DNA of 62,279 nt from Chloroflexi bacterium RBG_13_51_36 (GTDB taxonomy: Bacteria; Chloroflexota; Dehalococcoidia; GIF9; AB-539-J10): assembly GCA_001796515.1 (NCBI GenBank), contig MGMS01000051.1, positions 1 through 62,279 on the forward strand. Reading direction: 5' to 3'. A program made the translations under genes and the position numbers. The notes beneath the pieces were generated by a model. The model was given only the letters and a program-made list of their open reading frames with translations, was not told where the DNA came from and searched no databases. Below are positions 46,030 to 54,871 of this stretch, in pieces (the first letter of the stretch is position 1; every line of letters begins with the position of its first letter).

Positions 46030-47136
46030 ATGGCAAGAATCAGCATCTTTTTCATTACGGTAGCCTTGATTGCCGGAATGATAGCCTACAGTGGTCGTGA
46101 ATCTTGTACCCTCACCATCGCCAGTACTGAGGGAGGGTCGGTCACCGCCCCTGGAGAGGGGATTTTTACCTATTATGAGGGAACGGTGATCCACCTGGTG
46201 GCAGGTATTGAGGCGGGCTATCGCCTTGTCGACTGGACCGGTGATGTGGACAGCATCGCCAATCTTAATGATGCTATGACCACCATCACCATAAACGACG
46301 GCTGCTCTATCACCGCCAACTTTGAGAAGGTCAACTTCATGGTCTCCGCGGGTTATGGTCACACCGTGGGGCTCAGGTCCGACGGCAACCCGGTAGCAGT
46401 GGGAGACAACCTGTATAAACAGCTCAATGTGATTCCATGGGAAGACATCGTCCAGGTCGCAGCCGGCGGCGAGCATACGGTGGGGCTGAAGTCCGACGGC
46501 ACCGTGGTTGCTGTGGGAGATAACTACAATGGACAGTGCAATGTGGACGACTGGACAGGCATAATTGGGATTGCCGCAGGTTTGCACACGCTGGGACTCA
46601 AATCCGACGGCACAGTGGTCGCTGTGGGACTCAACAACTTGGGGCAATGCAATGTCACCGGCTGGACAGATATCGTCCAGGTTTCCGCACGCGGCATGGG
46701 GACAGTGGGACTGAAATCTGATGGCACCGTCGTCGCGTTGGGAGACAACGGCAGCGGCCAGTGTAATGTCGCCAGCTGGACGGACATTGTCCAGGTGGCC
46801 GCCGGCGGCGACCACACGGTGGGGCTCAGATCCGACGGCACAGTAGTCGCTGTCGGATACAACAACAGAGGGCAGTGCAATGTCGCCGGTTGGGGGAATA
46901 TCATCCAGGTGGCCGCCGGGGGCTACCACACGGTGGGGCTGAAGTCCGACGGCACCGTGGTCGCAGTAGGCTGGCAGTGGGAGGGACAGTGCAACGTCGG
47001 CGACTGGAGGAACATCGTACAGGTGGCCGTGGGCAACCACCACACGGTGGGAGTCAAGTCCGATGGCACAGTGGTTGCTGTGGGATGGAGCGGCCTCGGC
47101 CAGTGTTCGGTCAATAACTGGGACCTGGACCCATAG
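46030..47136 (+). CDS. Secreted RCC1-repeat (beta-propeller) protein
   Basis: A 368-residue exported protein. A signal segment (residues 3-20) is followed by an InlB-B-like repeat domain (LTIASTEGGSVTAPGEG, AGYRLVDWTGDV, ITANFEKV), then seven RCC1-type repeats of about 39 residues, each with HTVGLKSDGTVVAVG and usually GQCNV..W. Seven repeats make a complete propeller. Bacterial RCC1 proteins are thought to bind ligands at the surface; no function is proven. GGAGGG precedes this ATG, so the start is not the TTG at 46012. A long frame on the other strand (45985-47043) is a shadow of the repeats. Confidence 0.9.
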   Translation: MARISIFFITVALIAGMIAYSGRESCTLTIASTEGGSVTAPGEGIFTYYEGTVIHLVAGIEAGYRLVDWTGDVDSIANLNDAMTTITINDGCSITANFEKVNFMVSAGYGHTVGLRSDGNPVAVGDNLYKQLNVIPWEDIVQVAAGGEHTVGLKSDGTVVAVGDNYNGQCNVDDWTGIIGIAAGLHTLGLKSDGTVVAVGLNNLGQCNVTGWTDIVQVSARGMGTVGLKSDGTVVALGDNGSGQCNVASWTDIVQVAAGGDHTVGLRSDGTVVAVGYNNRGQCNVAGWGNIIQVAAGGYHTVGLKSDGTVVAVGWQWEGQCNVGDWRNIVQVAVGNHHTVGVKSDGTVVAVGWSGLGQCSVNNWDLDP

Positions 47137-47305
47137 ATTGCGACAGGCAATGTGCCCTTAGTATGTCTGGTTATGCTGTAAAAGAACCAACGTCAGCAGG
47201 TTCGTTCGGCGGTGACCCCGGCTCCACAGCATCTCTTCGAAGCCCTGCAAAGACTACTGACAATTCTTCTGGCTTGGGCATAGGTATACGGGTGGAAAAC
47301 TCGGC

Positions 47306-47791
47306 TTACCCGATCTTTAGACGGATCTTCTTGCTGAGATCCGGTCCGTAATGAACATCGAGTTTGGCTAGTAGATACCACTTCACGATCGACGAGATTG
47401 GTAAATCTGCTGGTATTATGATTTCAAAGTGATATCTTCGGGATTGACTGTATTCCCCCTCGCCATCCAGTTGTTCCTTGAAGCCGCAGATGCGCACCGT
47501 CTTTGTATCCGTCTCGAAGTCATACGTGGGCGCGCTCTCCGTAATCGCATCCGACATTAACATCCTCCTGTCCATACGTCCCCAATGCATGGCGCCAGTT
47601 ATGTTTCCTGACCCAGACACTCGAAACCCGCGTCTTGTCTCCGTGGTCATATATTCTCCAACTAAAGATATTGTCATTTCCCTCACCTTCACCGCCTTCT
47701 TCAATGTCAGGTCGACGCTGCCAGAGATGGTATCTCCCGGGGCAAAGCTGGCCTTTTTGATTGAGATGTCAATTTTGCCTCTGCCAAACAT
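47306..47791 (-). CDS. Spo0M/arrestin-like protein
   Basis: A 161-residue protein starting MFGRGKIDISIKKASFAPGDTISGSVDL, the beta-sandwich opening of the Spo0M/arrestin-like family; VREMTISLVGEY and RRYHFEIIIPADLPISSIVKWYLLAKLDV follow. Spo0M is about 100 residues longer, so this is a shorter relative or one-and-a-half domain form. Family members are linked to sporulation control or protein sorting in other organisms, and no role can be given here. GGAGGG lies before the ATG at 47791. Confidence 0.75.
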   Translation of the reverse strand: MFGRGKIDISIKKASFAPGDTISGSVDLTLKKAVKVREMTISLVGEYMTTETRRGFRVSGSGNITGAMHWGRMDRRMLMSDAITESAPTYDFETDTKTVRICGFKEQLDGEGEYSQSRRYHFEIIIPADLPISSIVKWYLLAKLDVHYGPDLSKKIRLKIG

Positions 47792-47997
47792 AATCCCTCC
47801 TTCCTGCCATTCCCAATTCAGATTGTAACCCAATGGAAAAAACGAGGCAATCAACCAGTATTAATCAAATCACAAATCGTGATTCGATACACGTTGATAA
47901 CCTTTGAGATAGTCATACCCTAACGTACGCGTGAAAGGGCAAACATTCACATGTCCGCCCAACACTATATAGAGTTCTAAGTTAAACGATTCGTAGC

Positions 47998-48026
47998 TTG
48001 ATTTGGCCGGTACTCCTATCTATAAT
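47998..48026 (+). promoter_or_regulatory. Promoter of the flavin-binding-fold gene
   Basis: TTGATT (47998-48003), a 17-base spacer and a perfect TATAAT (48021-48026). The start near 48033 leaves a leader of about 36 nt before the ATG at 48069. Confidence 0.65.
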
Positions 48027-48068
48027 GAGCGCGCTATTGATTTGATAGAAATGTAGAGAAGGACGAGA

Positions 48069-48491
48069 ATGACTCACACAAGCAAAGAAGTAGCGCAAGT
48101 ATTGAGTCACTTCAAGGAAACTCAATTTGTTGCATTGGCCACCATGGATGGAACACGACCCAGAGTAAGGCCAATGACACTTATATACTTGGACCACAGG
48201 TTCTGGATGGTGACCTCCACTTCCAGCAACAAGGTCATGCAAATTAAGCAGAACGCAAATGTAGAGTTCACCTATCAATTCGATGAGAACGGCGAGGACT
48301 GTTGTATACGAATACTGGGGAAGGCGAAAATCATCAAAGATAAGGAGACAAAGACGAGCACCGCAAAACGGATTGGTTTCTTCAACAATTATTGGTCTGG
48401 CCCCGAAGACCCCGATTTCACCCTGCTGGAGATTTTGCCTGATGAACTGCAATACGTTGCCCTCTCAGGCATAAAACAATTTCAGTTATAA
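48069..48491 (+). CDS. Pyridoxamine 5'-phosphate oxidase-fold (FMN-binding split-barrel) protein
   Basis: A 140-residue split-barrel protein. FVALATMDGTRPRVRPMTLIYLDHRFWMVTSTSS is the typical strand order (cited in parts: VALATMDG, RVRPMTLIY), followed by NVEFTYQF and CCIRILGKAKII. Members bind FMN, F420 or haem and reduce or detoxify small molecules; the ligand here is unknown. A ribosome site (GAAGGACGAG) and a consensus promoter precede it. Confidence 0.85.
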   Translation: MTHTSKEVAQVLSHFKETQFVALATMDGTRPRVRPMTLIYLDHRFWMVTSTSSNKVMQIKQNANVEFTYQFDENGEDCCIRILGKAKIIKDKETKTSTAKRIGFFNNYWSGPEDPDFTLLEILPDELQYVALSGIKQFQL

Positions 48492-48887
48492 TCATTTTCA
48501 TCCTGCGTATTAACGTCCTCAAATTCATTTATGCAAAGCGATTATCTCACTACGTCGGTTGAGAAATCATTGTTTTCGTACCATAATCCTAAACGGCAAT
48601 CCTATATGCGGTTGAAAACCGATGCCGACGCTTGTTGAACAGTAGCAATTCGGTAGAGAGTTAGCCAACCACATAGCTTTCTGCCGCCCAGTTGAGCGAT
48701 AGTCCATTCTGTGCAATGCTGCTTTCCACCTGTCGCACCGGACAAAGGCAAATGTACCAGGCAGAGCTATATCAAGGGTTTTGCTCATTGGATATGCCAG
48801 CGAGTGGGCGAGCTTCGTAGTAGTGTAACAGTTAATTGCGTTGGTCGAAATCCTGGTCCGTCAGCCCGCTCTTGCCGAGCTTCGCGG
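48492..48887 (+). repeat. Gene-free stretch with dispersed repeat, copy B
   Basis: Contains the partner of copy A: 48702-48820 aligns with 45457-45570, both beginning near CATT(C/T)TGTGCAATG and ending near GCGGGC/GTGGGC. The frame starting 48711 reads as a cysteine-rich peptide without a family. The left part (48492-48700) holds nothing recognisable. Confidence 0.6.
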
Positions 48888-49427
48888 TCACAACCCTTTC
48901 CACTCCTCCCTCAGAATACCGAACTCCAGCCGGTCGTGATATTGCCCGTTCTTGAACATGGCTTGCCGCAGACGGCCCTCTTCCCGAAAGCCGAGTTTCC
49001 TGTGAAGCTTGATGCTGCGTTCGTTGAAGGCAACTGCAGCCGATGAGATGCGATGCAGATTCAATTGTTGGAAGCCATAGTTGATTAGCAGCCGGGCAGC
49101 CTCCACACCATAACCTTTGCTCCAGTAATCCTTCTCGCCTATGATGATCCCAAAAATGGCATCTTGGTCCTTTGCGTTAATCTGGTGGAGACCGCAGTTG
49201 CCTATTGGTCTGGTCAAATCACCTTCGATCACTTCGATGACAAGAATAACATCGCTTCTCGCTCTCGTGGTGCCCAGATCTTCAATGAATTTCTCCTCGG
49301 ACATTTCAGTCATAGGCAGATACATATCAAGATACTGGACTACCTCCGGGTCGTTGAACCACTTCAGAAAGTATGAGATATCCGATTTCTTTATAGGCCT
49401 CAGAAGAACGCTCTTGCCCTTTAACAT
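48888..49427 (-). CDS. RimJ/RimL-like GNAT acetyltransferase
   Basis: A 179-residue single-domain GNAT of the ribosomal-protein-type branch: GKSVLLRPIKKSDISYFLKWFND at the N-terminus, PIGNCGLHQINAKDQDAIFGIIIGEKDYWSKGYGVEAARLL in the centre (acetyl-CoA loop YWSKGYGVEA), and NERSIKLHRKLGFREEGRLRQ near the end. The substrate is unknown; protein N-termini or an antibiotic are both possible. GGGGGG precedes the ATG at 49427. It reads toward the repeat stretch. Confidence 0.88.
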   Translation of the reverse strand: MLKGKSVLLRPIKKSDISYFLKWFNDPEVVQYLDMYLPMTEMSEEKFIEDLGTTRARSDVILVIEVIEGDLTRPIGNCGLHQINAKDQDAIFGIIIGEKDYWSKGYGVEAARLLINYGFQQLNLHRISSAAVAFNERSIKLHRKLGFREEGRLRQAMFKNGQYHDRLEFGILREEWKGL

Positions 49428-49541
49428 CTGAACCCCCCTTTCTATCCTTGAGCCAGTTTTGCTGTCCTCAACCAAATGCCCGGCGAAGACCACGCCCGCT
49501 TAAATACGGCACATAATAACGTCAGCAAGGGAGAATGTAAA

Positions 49542-49573
49542 GGAGCTTCATACCAGGCGAAGAGAGAAGCTCC
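49542..49573. repeat. Small perfect hairpin
   Basis: GGAGCTTC (49542-49549) and GAAGCTCC (49566-49573) form a perfect 8-bp stem with a 16-base loop between the GNAT gene and the small ORF downstream. Confidence 0.35.
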
Positions 49574-49575
49574 AC

Positions 49576-49833
49576 GTGCGGAAATGGTATCCCCCTTATT
49601 CGCCACGCAGCGGGGACACTTCTCTTCGAGCCTTCGGCTTCAGGTATTTCTCCGACAACTCCATCGAAGATGCACGAGCAGAAGCAATTTCATTCATAGG
49701 GGAACTTTATGTCAACTGTGGCACACCTGCATGGCATAATCGATACCGCAACGCCGCCCGCCGGGCTATTGTACTGGACGCTGCTAATGCCATTAGCAGG
49801 TATGGCTGTTCACAGAAGGATGGGATGTGTTAA
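49576..49833 (+). CDS. Hypothetical small protein, 85 aa
   Basis: The frame has protein-like composition: YFSDNSIEDARAEAISFIGELYV, CGTPAWHNRYRNAARRAIVLDAANAI and a Cys-containing end. It is not antisense to a gene, and the helical middle is plausible, but there is no ribosome site and no family that I know. The start may be wrong. It lies just before the diphosphoglycerate-synthetase-like gene. Confidence 0.35.
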   Translation: MRKWYPPYSPRSGDTSLRAFGFRYFSDNSIEDARAEAISFIGELYVNCGTPAWHNRYRNAARRAIVLDAANAISRYGCSQKDGMC

Positions 49834-49888
49834 TATTTTGGCTTATTCATGAAGACGGAATAAGGAAGCCCGAAGGAGAACAATCGTC

Positions 49889-51307
49889 ATGGCAAGAAGA
49901 AATGTCATCATCATAGGCTCAGCGGGAAGAGACTTTCACAACTTCAACGTATTCTTCAGGAACAACAAACGTTACAATGTAGTAGGCTTTACTGGCTCGC
50001 AGCAAATCCCGGGCATCTCCGGGAAGAAATATCCCCCTGAGCTCTCGGGTGAACTATATCCGGAGGGAATTCCTATTTATGCAGAGGAAGAATTGCCCCG
50101 CTTGATAAAAGAGTTAAACATTGATGACTGCGTATTCGCCTATAGTGATGTCTCCTACCAGCACGTGATGCATATCGGCGCCATCGTGAATGGGGCCGGG
50201 GCCACTTACATGATGCTTGGCCCGAAGGACACAATGCTCAGAAGCAGTAGACCTGTCATTGCGGTGTGTGCGGTGAGGACAGGCGCTGGCAAAAGCCAGA
50301 CTTCGAGGAGGGTCATAGAGCTTCTAAAGAAGAAGGGACTGAGAGCCATCGTCGTACGTCATCCCATGCCCTACGGTGAACTGACCAAGCAAAGGGTGCA
50401 GCGCCTTGCCCAGCTGGACGATTTGAAGAAACACAACTGTACCATCGAAGAGATAGAAGAGTACGAGCCACATCTGGTACGGGGAACCATAGTATACGCT
50501 GGTGCCGATTACCTGGCCATTCTGAAGGCTGCCGAAAAGGACCCAGAAGGCTGCGACGTTATAGTGTGGGACGGGGGAAACAACGACTTCCCGTTCTTCC
50601 AGCCCGACCTAATGATTGTTGTCGCTGATCCGCACCGTGCTGGCCATGAGGTCTCCTATTACCCGGGCGAAATCAACTTACGGATGGCAGATGTGGTGGT
50701 TATCAACAAAATCGACAGCGCTGCTCCAGAGAACGTAATGAAGGTGCGGGAGAGCATTGCCACAGTGAACCCCAATGCGACCGTGGTCAACGCTGCATCC
50801 GTGATCCACATTGATAATCCAAACCTTATTAAGGGCAAAAGAGTCCTGGTTATCGAAGACGGACCAACGCTGACACACGGTGGAATGGCATACGGCGCGG
50901 GCACTATCGCTGCCCGGCAAGGCGGCGCAGCAGATATCGTAGATCCCAGGCCCTATGCGGTCGAGAGCATCGCCGAAGCATTCAGGAAGTACCCGAGTAT
51001 CGGACCAATCTTGCCGGCAATCGGGTACAGCACACGTCAGCTGGAGCATCTGGAGGCCACTATAAACAGGGTCGACTGTGATGCAGTGATGGTGGCAACG
51101 CCCATCGACTTAAGTCGAATCATAGACATCAGAAAACCACATACCAGGGTTTCGTATGAACTCCAGGAAGTGGGAACGCCTAATCTTGAGGAAATCTTGT
51201 CAGAGTTTGCACGGGTTCGCAATCTTCCCCGCGGTTCCAAGAATGACACGAACCAAGGAGCGACCCATATCCGTCAAGGCACATCGCCGAGAAAGAAAAA
51301 ACAATGA
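49889..51307 (+). CDS. Cyclic 2,3-diphosphoglycerate synthetase-like P-loop protein
   Basis: A 472-residue protein. The N-terminal third is Rossmann-like (NVIIIGSAGRDFHNFNVFFR), and the second part is a P-loop domain with AVRTGAGKSQTSRRVI (128-143), VIVWDGGNNDFPFF and VVINKIDSA. It resembles the family annotated as cyclic 2,3-diphosphoglycerate synthetase, the ATP-dependent enzyme of some methanogens that makes an intracellular solute. Bacterial homologues are common without a shown function. It overlaps carbamate kinase by four bases (ATGA), suggesting linked phosphate chemistry. AAGGAG precedes the ATG. Confidence 0.82.
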   Translation: MARRNVIIIGSAGRDFHNFNVFFRNNKRYNVVGFTGSQQIPGISGKKYPPELSGELYPEGIPIYAEEELPRLIKELNIDDCVFAYSDVSYQHVMHIGAIVNGAGATYMMLGPKDTMLRSSRPVIAVCAVRTGAGKSQTSRRVIELLKKKGLRAIVVRHPMPYGELTKQRVQRLAQLDDLKKHNCTIEEIEEYEPHLVRGTIVYAGADYLAILKAAEKDPEGCDVIVWDGGNNDFPFFQPDLMIVVADPHRAGHEVSYYPGEINLRMADVVVINKIDSAAPENVMKVRESIATVNPNATVVNAASVIHIDNPNLIKGKRVLVIEDGPTLTHGGMAYGAGTIAARQGGAADIVDPRPYAVESIAEAFRKYPSIGPILPAIGYSTRQLEHLEATINRVDCDAVMVATPIDLSRIIDIRKPHTRVSYELQEVGTPNLEEILSEFARVRNLPRGSKNDTNQGATHIRQGTSPRKKKQ

Positions 51308-52275
51308 CCGGAGACAAAACCAAGACTTTTGTCATCGCCCTCGGGGGCAACTCCATTCTGAGGGCAGGGCAGAAGGGAACCATCGAGGAGCAATATGAGA
51401 ACCTGCGGCACACTGCCGACCAGCTGCTGGGCCTGCTCAGCAGCGAGAGCCGTATCGTAATTACTCACGGGAACGGACCCCAGGTAGGCAACTTGCTCCT
51501 GGCCAGCACGATGGCACAGGATACCGTACCGCTGATGCCCCTCGATATCTGTGTAGCCGCTACAGAAGGCTTCATCGGTTACATGATTCAGAATACGCTG
51601 GCTAACTGCCTCAGGCAAGCAGGAGCGCCGCACAACATCACCACAGTGGTAAGTCAGGTCGTTGTGGACCGGAGTGACCCTGCCTTTGACAACCCGTCCA
51701 AGCCCATCGGCCCCTTCTACGCCGAGAGTGAAGCGACACGGCTCCGGCAGGAGAAGGGTTGGCATATCATCCCCGACAGCGGACGCGGCTACAGGCGCGT
51801 GGTCGCCTCGCCTATGCCCGTCAGCCTCCAGCAAGCGAGAATCATAAAGAGTATGCTGGATGCAGGCGAGATAGTGGTTGCCGTGGGTGGCGGTGGCATC
51901 CCCTGCGTCAGAGAGGACAACCGCAATCTGCACGGCGTTGAAGCCGTAATTGACAAGGACTACGCCTCGGCGCGTCTGGCTATCGAGGTAGATGCTGATG
52001 TCCTGTTTTTCCTTACGGCAGTGGAGCATGTATATCAAGACTTCGCCACACCTCACCAGAAGGCCTTGAAGAAACTGAGTGTGGGTGCGTCAAAGAAGCT
52101 CCTCGACGAGGGCCAATTCGGCAAGGGAAGCATGGAGCCAAAAGTACGGGCAGCGATAATGTTTCTCGAAGAAGCCAACCCTGACCGGCGACGCGAACGA
52201 GAGGTCATCATAACTCTCCCTGAAACCGCTCTAGCAGCACTCCAGAGCAAAACCGGCACGCGGATTATCAAGTAG
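51304..52275 (+). CDS. arcC: Carbamate kinase
   Basis: A 323-residue amino-acid-kinase-family enzyme that makes ATP from carbamoyl phosphate, or the reverse. TFVIALGGNSIL opens the fold, RIVITHGNGPQVGNLLL is the phosphate-binding block, and GAVIDKD-like text appears as GVEAVIDKDYASARLA. FGKGSMEPKVRAAIMFLE near the end is typical. It is coupled to the preceding gene through ATGA. No arginine deiminase or ornithine transcarbamylase gene is in the window, so the carbamoyl phosphate source is unknown. Confidence 0.94.
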   Translation: MTGDKTKTFVIALGGNSILRAGQKGTIEEQYENLRHTADQLLGLLSSESRIVITHGNGPQVGNLLLASTMAQDTVPLMPLDICVAATEGFIGYMIQNTLANCLRQAGAPHNITTVVSQVVVDRSDPAFDNPSKPIGPFYAESEATRLRQEKGWHIIPDSGRGYRRVVASPMPVSLQQARIIKSMLDAGEIVVAVGGGGIPCVREDNRNLHGVEAVIDKDYASARLAIEVDADVLFFLTAVEHVYQDFATPHQKALKKLSVGASKKLLDEGQFGKGSMEPKVRAAIMFLEEANPDRRREREVIITLPETALAALQSKTGTRIIK

Positions 52276-52398
52276 AGCACGACAGTCGGGGCGGCTCAAA
52301 TAGCCTGAGCGAGACGCAGGCCACCTCCAGTATGATCAGACTCCAGTAGGGCTGTTCTGTGTCGCCAGACGACTGCAAGAAATCCTACGCCCGAGGAC

Positions 52399-52427
52399 TT
52401 GACGCGCTTCTCTTAACTTGTTACAAT
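52399..52427 (+). promoter_or_regulatory. Promoter of the secreted-protein gene
   Basis: TTGACG (52399-52404), a 17-base spacer and TACAAT (52422-52427); start near 52434, leader about 50 nt. AGGAG precedes the GTG at 52483. Confidence 0.65.
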
Positions 52428-52482
52428 ATAAAGTTAGAATGGTTAATACGAGAGCAAATGACTGCAACCCAGGAGAGCACAA

Positions 52483-53613
52483 GTGAAATTAGCTGCAAGA
52501 ACGAGCACGATTGTTCTGGTACTACTTCTCATCTTAGTTCCAGCGATAACGGTATCTTCGGATAAGGAATACCCTCAGTTTATCAACGGGGAGCCTGTTA
52601 TTGTCGTTCAAACTTCAGAGAATACTTTATCACTGAGCTCTAACACCGTTGTCCTAACTATCCTTGACGATTCTAACAGCATGGAAGAGTCCATCGCAAA
52701 GTTTTCAGACTATCTCGGCAGCCATCAATTGCCTGAGGGATGGTCAATTACAGTTGTTGGTGGCCCCGGAGCTTCTGAAGAAGGCGTCTTAAAGGTTCAT
52801 GATAGTTTCAATGATGCGGTGAGAAAGAACGGCGGCCCTTTTAAGACAGGGCGCCCCATTCAATCGTTCGCCTCCAGTGAGAGTCCTGAGATTGCAGCAT
52901 CAACCATAGGGCCAACAAACCCAACATTTGCTATTGACGCTACAGGTGACCCTGGCTCGGAGACAATCAAATACATCGCTGCTCAGTGGGTAGCACCCCA
53001 AGTTGGTCCAAACCAGGATGAATATAGTGAATTGCTGGTCAACGGTTGGACTGATCAAGGCCTCGTTGACCCCTACGGTGACTACCAAAGTGGCTACTTC
53101 CTGCAATCCGGACAACTCTATTATGGAGGGCAGGGATATCACATATGGACCGACACTTCGAAGGGATATTTGAACCAGTTTTGGCCAGTTGAATATGTTC
53201 CCGGCCATGAATGCTGGTATGCTATTGCCGGGTGGGTAGATGGTAGTTGGAGTGTGGCCATGTACGACGTTTCTGCAGGGGGAATGTGGTCATGGCACTG
53301 GGAGCCTGAAGCTGTCGGTACAAAACTGGTCCAAAGTATAGCTACTTCCGTCTTTTTTGAGAATTGGAATACCAATACCAATTGGTATACAGGCTTTACT
53401 AACCCTATATCTGTGTATAAAGCCTACAACGGGTTCTCGTATCCTCTCAGTATTCATAAATGGTACAATGACTATATCGTTATACTGGATGATGAGGGCA
53501 GTCAGCAGTCGAACGACATTATATTCAAAATAATCTCAGGTCGACTTAGGAATTTGGGAACCGCTAACTGGAATTTACATAGGATCTTGCTTGCTACCGA
53601 ATTTGATAGTTAA
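52483..53613 (+). CDS. Secreted protein, possible glutamic-peptidase-like beta-sandwich
   Basis: A 376-residue exported protein with a signal peptide (residues 1-26). Residues about 160-320 are rich in Trp, Tyr and Gly with alternating strands: AAQWVAPQVG, GYFLQSGQLYYGGQGYHIWTD, CWYAIAGWVDGSWSVAMYD and SVFFENWNTNTNWY. The order of a Gln-rich strand, a two-sheet core and a late Glu in FFENW recalls eqolisin/neprosin-type glutamic peptidases, but identity is too low to claim. The GTG has a good AGGAG site. Its neighbour downstream is also secreted; the two are probably one transcript. Confidence 0.7.
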   Translation: MKLAARTSTIVLVLLLILVPAITVSSDKEYPQFINGEPVIVVQTSENTLSLSSNTVVLTILDDSNSMEESIAKFSDYLGSHQLPEGWSITVVGGPGASEEGVLKVHDSFNDAVRKNGGPFKTGRPIQSFASSESPEIAASTIGPTNPTFAIDATGDPGSETIKYIAAQWVAPQVGPNQDEYSELLVNGWTDQGLVDPYGDYQSGYFLQSGQLYYGGQGYHIWTDTSKGYLNQFWPVEYVPGHECWYAIAGWVDGSWSVAMYDVSAGGMWSWHWEPEAVGTKLVQSIATSVFFENWNTNTNWYTGFTNPISVYKAYNGFSYPLSIHKWYNDYIVILDDEGSQQSNDIIFKIISGRLRNLGTANWNLHRILLATEFDS

Positions 53614-53683
53614 TGACCTTCTTCACCATACGATGGGGCCCTAGGTGTCTTGAACGATTGCGACGAGGAAAAGGCTGAGCAAA

Positions 53684-54817
53684 GTGAGTAAACAAAAAAG
53701 AACTGTGTACATTTCGATCGCCTTGGTGGTCTTATTGGTGGTGCTGCTATCGCCTGTTCTAGCATCTGAGATAGCAGTAGATGATTATGTCGTACAAATA
53801 CGGCAACCAGAGACGGTAAGTGGTGAGTCAGAGAGACTGCTAGCTTATGGTATTGTTGTTGATGACGGCAACCACGTGCTGACAGTCCTGGACTATGAAG
53901 AGTATACGCCGGGCATGCTCTTGGTGGTATCGTCCGAATACGGCACATTCAATGCCTCTATTCAAGCTATAGACTGCCGCACCAGCGCTACTCTGCTCCA
54001 ACTGCAAGATGCCGATCTGCCAGTTGCCGAAATCGGCGACCCGTCGGTCCTGGCCTCAAACGGGAGCCAGACGGTGTTTATTCGGGGATGGGCCTATTCC
54101 AGAACCAATAGATACATGAAGTGTCTGGTAAATGCCTATTTATCAGACAATATAGCACCATTATTCTTTTCGGTAAGCGTGCCGCAGGAAGTTAATGGAG
54201 GAGGTTGGGTGAGCGAGCCAGGGGCAGTAGTAACCGATAAGGACGGCAAAGCGATCGGCCTATTGGGCAGGTACTGGAGTAACCTGCTCACAATATCCCT
54301 TCCCGCGGGATACGTGTATCTCCCGTTGGCGATAAATATCGACAGCGCCCTGCAGTTACTAACAGATACAAGTCACACAAACGGACCGGCGGTGTGCGCT
54401 GTCCTGACTCACTTAGGCAGTAGTGACATTGTGCCGGGGTATCCCCCACAACTGCCGGTCAACAACATCGAAAACCTGGATGCCGCCGTGATGGGGTTGC
54501 TGGATGGGCTTGGGCCGCCCTTGTCACTGGATGATCTGGCGCAATACTCTTCAGGTCTGCCCAGGGTTTTCCATCCGGAAGAGGGCAACATGCTCATAGC
54601 AGCTTTCACGTATCCTGTAGAGCTGCGCGACAGTGACAACAACCTGCTGGCCACAGCTAAGTGGATTGGTATCCAGTGGGACAGAGACGAGGGCAAACCC
54701 AATCGCCTGATTTATGGGAGCGCTGGCTATACAGTGGAAGGTGCTTATAGTATCGAAGGCGATATAAGTGGTCTCGTACAACTCCTTGAACCGGTATTGT
54801 CAGAGCTTGACCATTAA
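53684..54817 (+). CDS. Secreted, catalytically dead trypsin-fold-like protein
   Basis: A 377-residue exported protein with one N-terminal hydrophobic segment (8-27). The region 50-200 has the strand order of an HtrA-like protease: LAYGIVVDDGNHVLTVLDYEEY where GSGvVid-dG-ivTnnHV is expected, IQAIDCRTSATLLQLQ where D--tDLAvlkv stands, and WVSEPGAVVTDKDGKAIGLLG where GNSGGPLvn-dG-vvGi stands. The catalytic His and Ser are absent, so it would be a pseudoprotease. The second half is unknown. The start is GTG. The independent RNA gene begins 20 bases after its stop. Confidence 0.65.
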   Translation: MSKQKRTVYISIALVVLLVVLLSPVLASEIAVDDYVVQIRQPETVSGESERLLAYGIVVDDGNHVLTVLDYEEYTPGMLLVVSSEYGTFNASIQAIDCRTSATLLQLQDADLPVAEIGDPSVLASNGSQTVFIRGWAYSRTNRYMKCLVNAYLSDNIAPLFFSVSVPQEVNGGGWVSEPGAVVTDKDGKAIGLLGRYWSNLLTISLPAGYVYLPLAINIDSALQLLTDTSHTNGPAVCAVLTHLGSSDIVPGYPPQLPVNNIENLDAAVMGLLDGLGPPLSLDDLAQYSSGLPRVFHPEEGNMLIAAFTYPVELRDSDNNLLATAKWIGIQWDRDEGKPNRLIYGSAGYTVEGAYSIEGDISGLVQLLEPVLSELDH

Positions 54818-54836
54818 AAGCTCCACGATTGTATTC

Positions 54837-54865
54837 TTGACACAGCTTCTGTGTCATGCTAGAAT
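54837..54865 (+). promoter_or_regulatory. Consensus promoter of the structured RNA
   Basis: A perfect TTGACA (54837-54842), exactly 17 bases, then TAGAAT (54860-54865). It is the best sigma-70-type promoter in the window and lies 20 bases after the stop of the upstream gene. Confidence 0.8.
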
Positions 54866-54871
54866 TTACGT

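Noticed and set aside
45985-47043. 352-codon open frame opposite the RCC1 gene
   Set aside because: It mirrors the repeat structure of the RCC1 gene, has no ribosome site, and its translation is a low-complexity reflection of the repeats.
49476-49739. 87-codon frame overlapping the 85-aa ORF in another phase
   Set aside because: Composition is not protein-like, it covers a hairpin, and it has no ribosome site.
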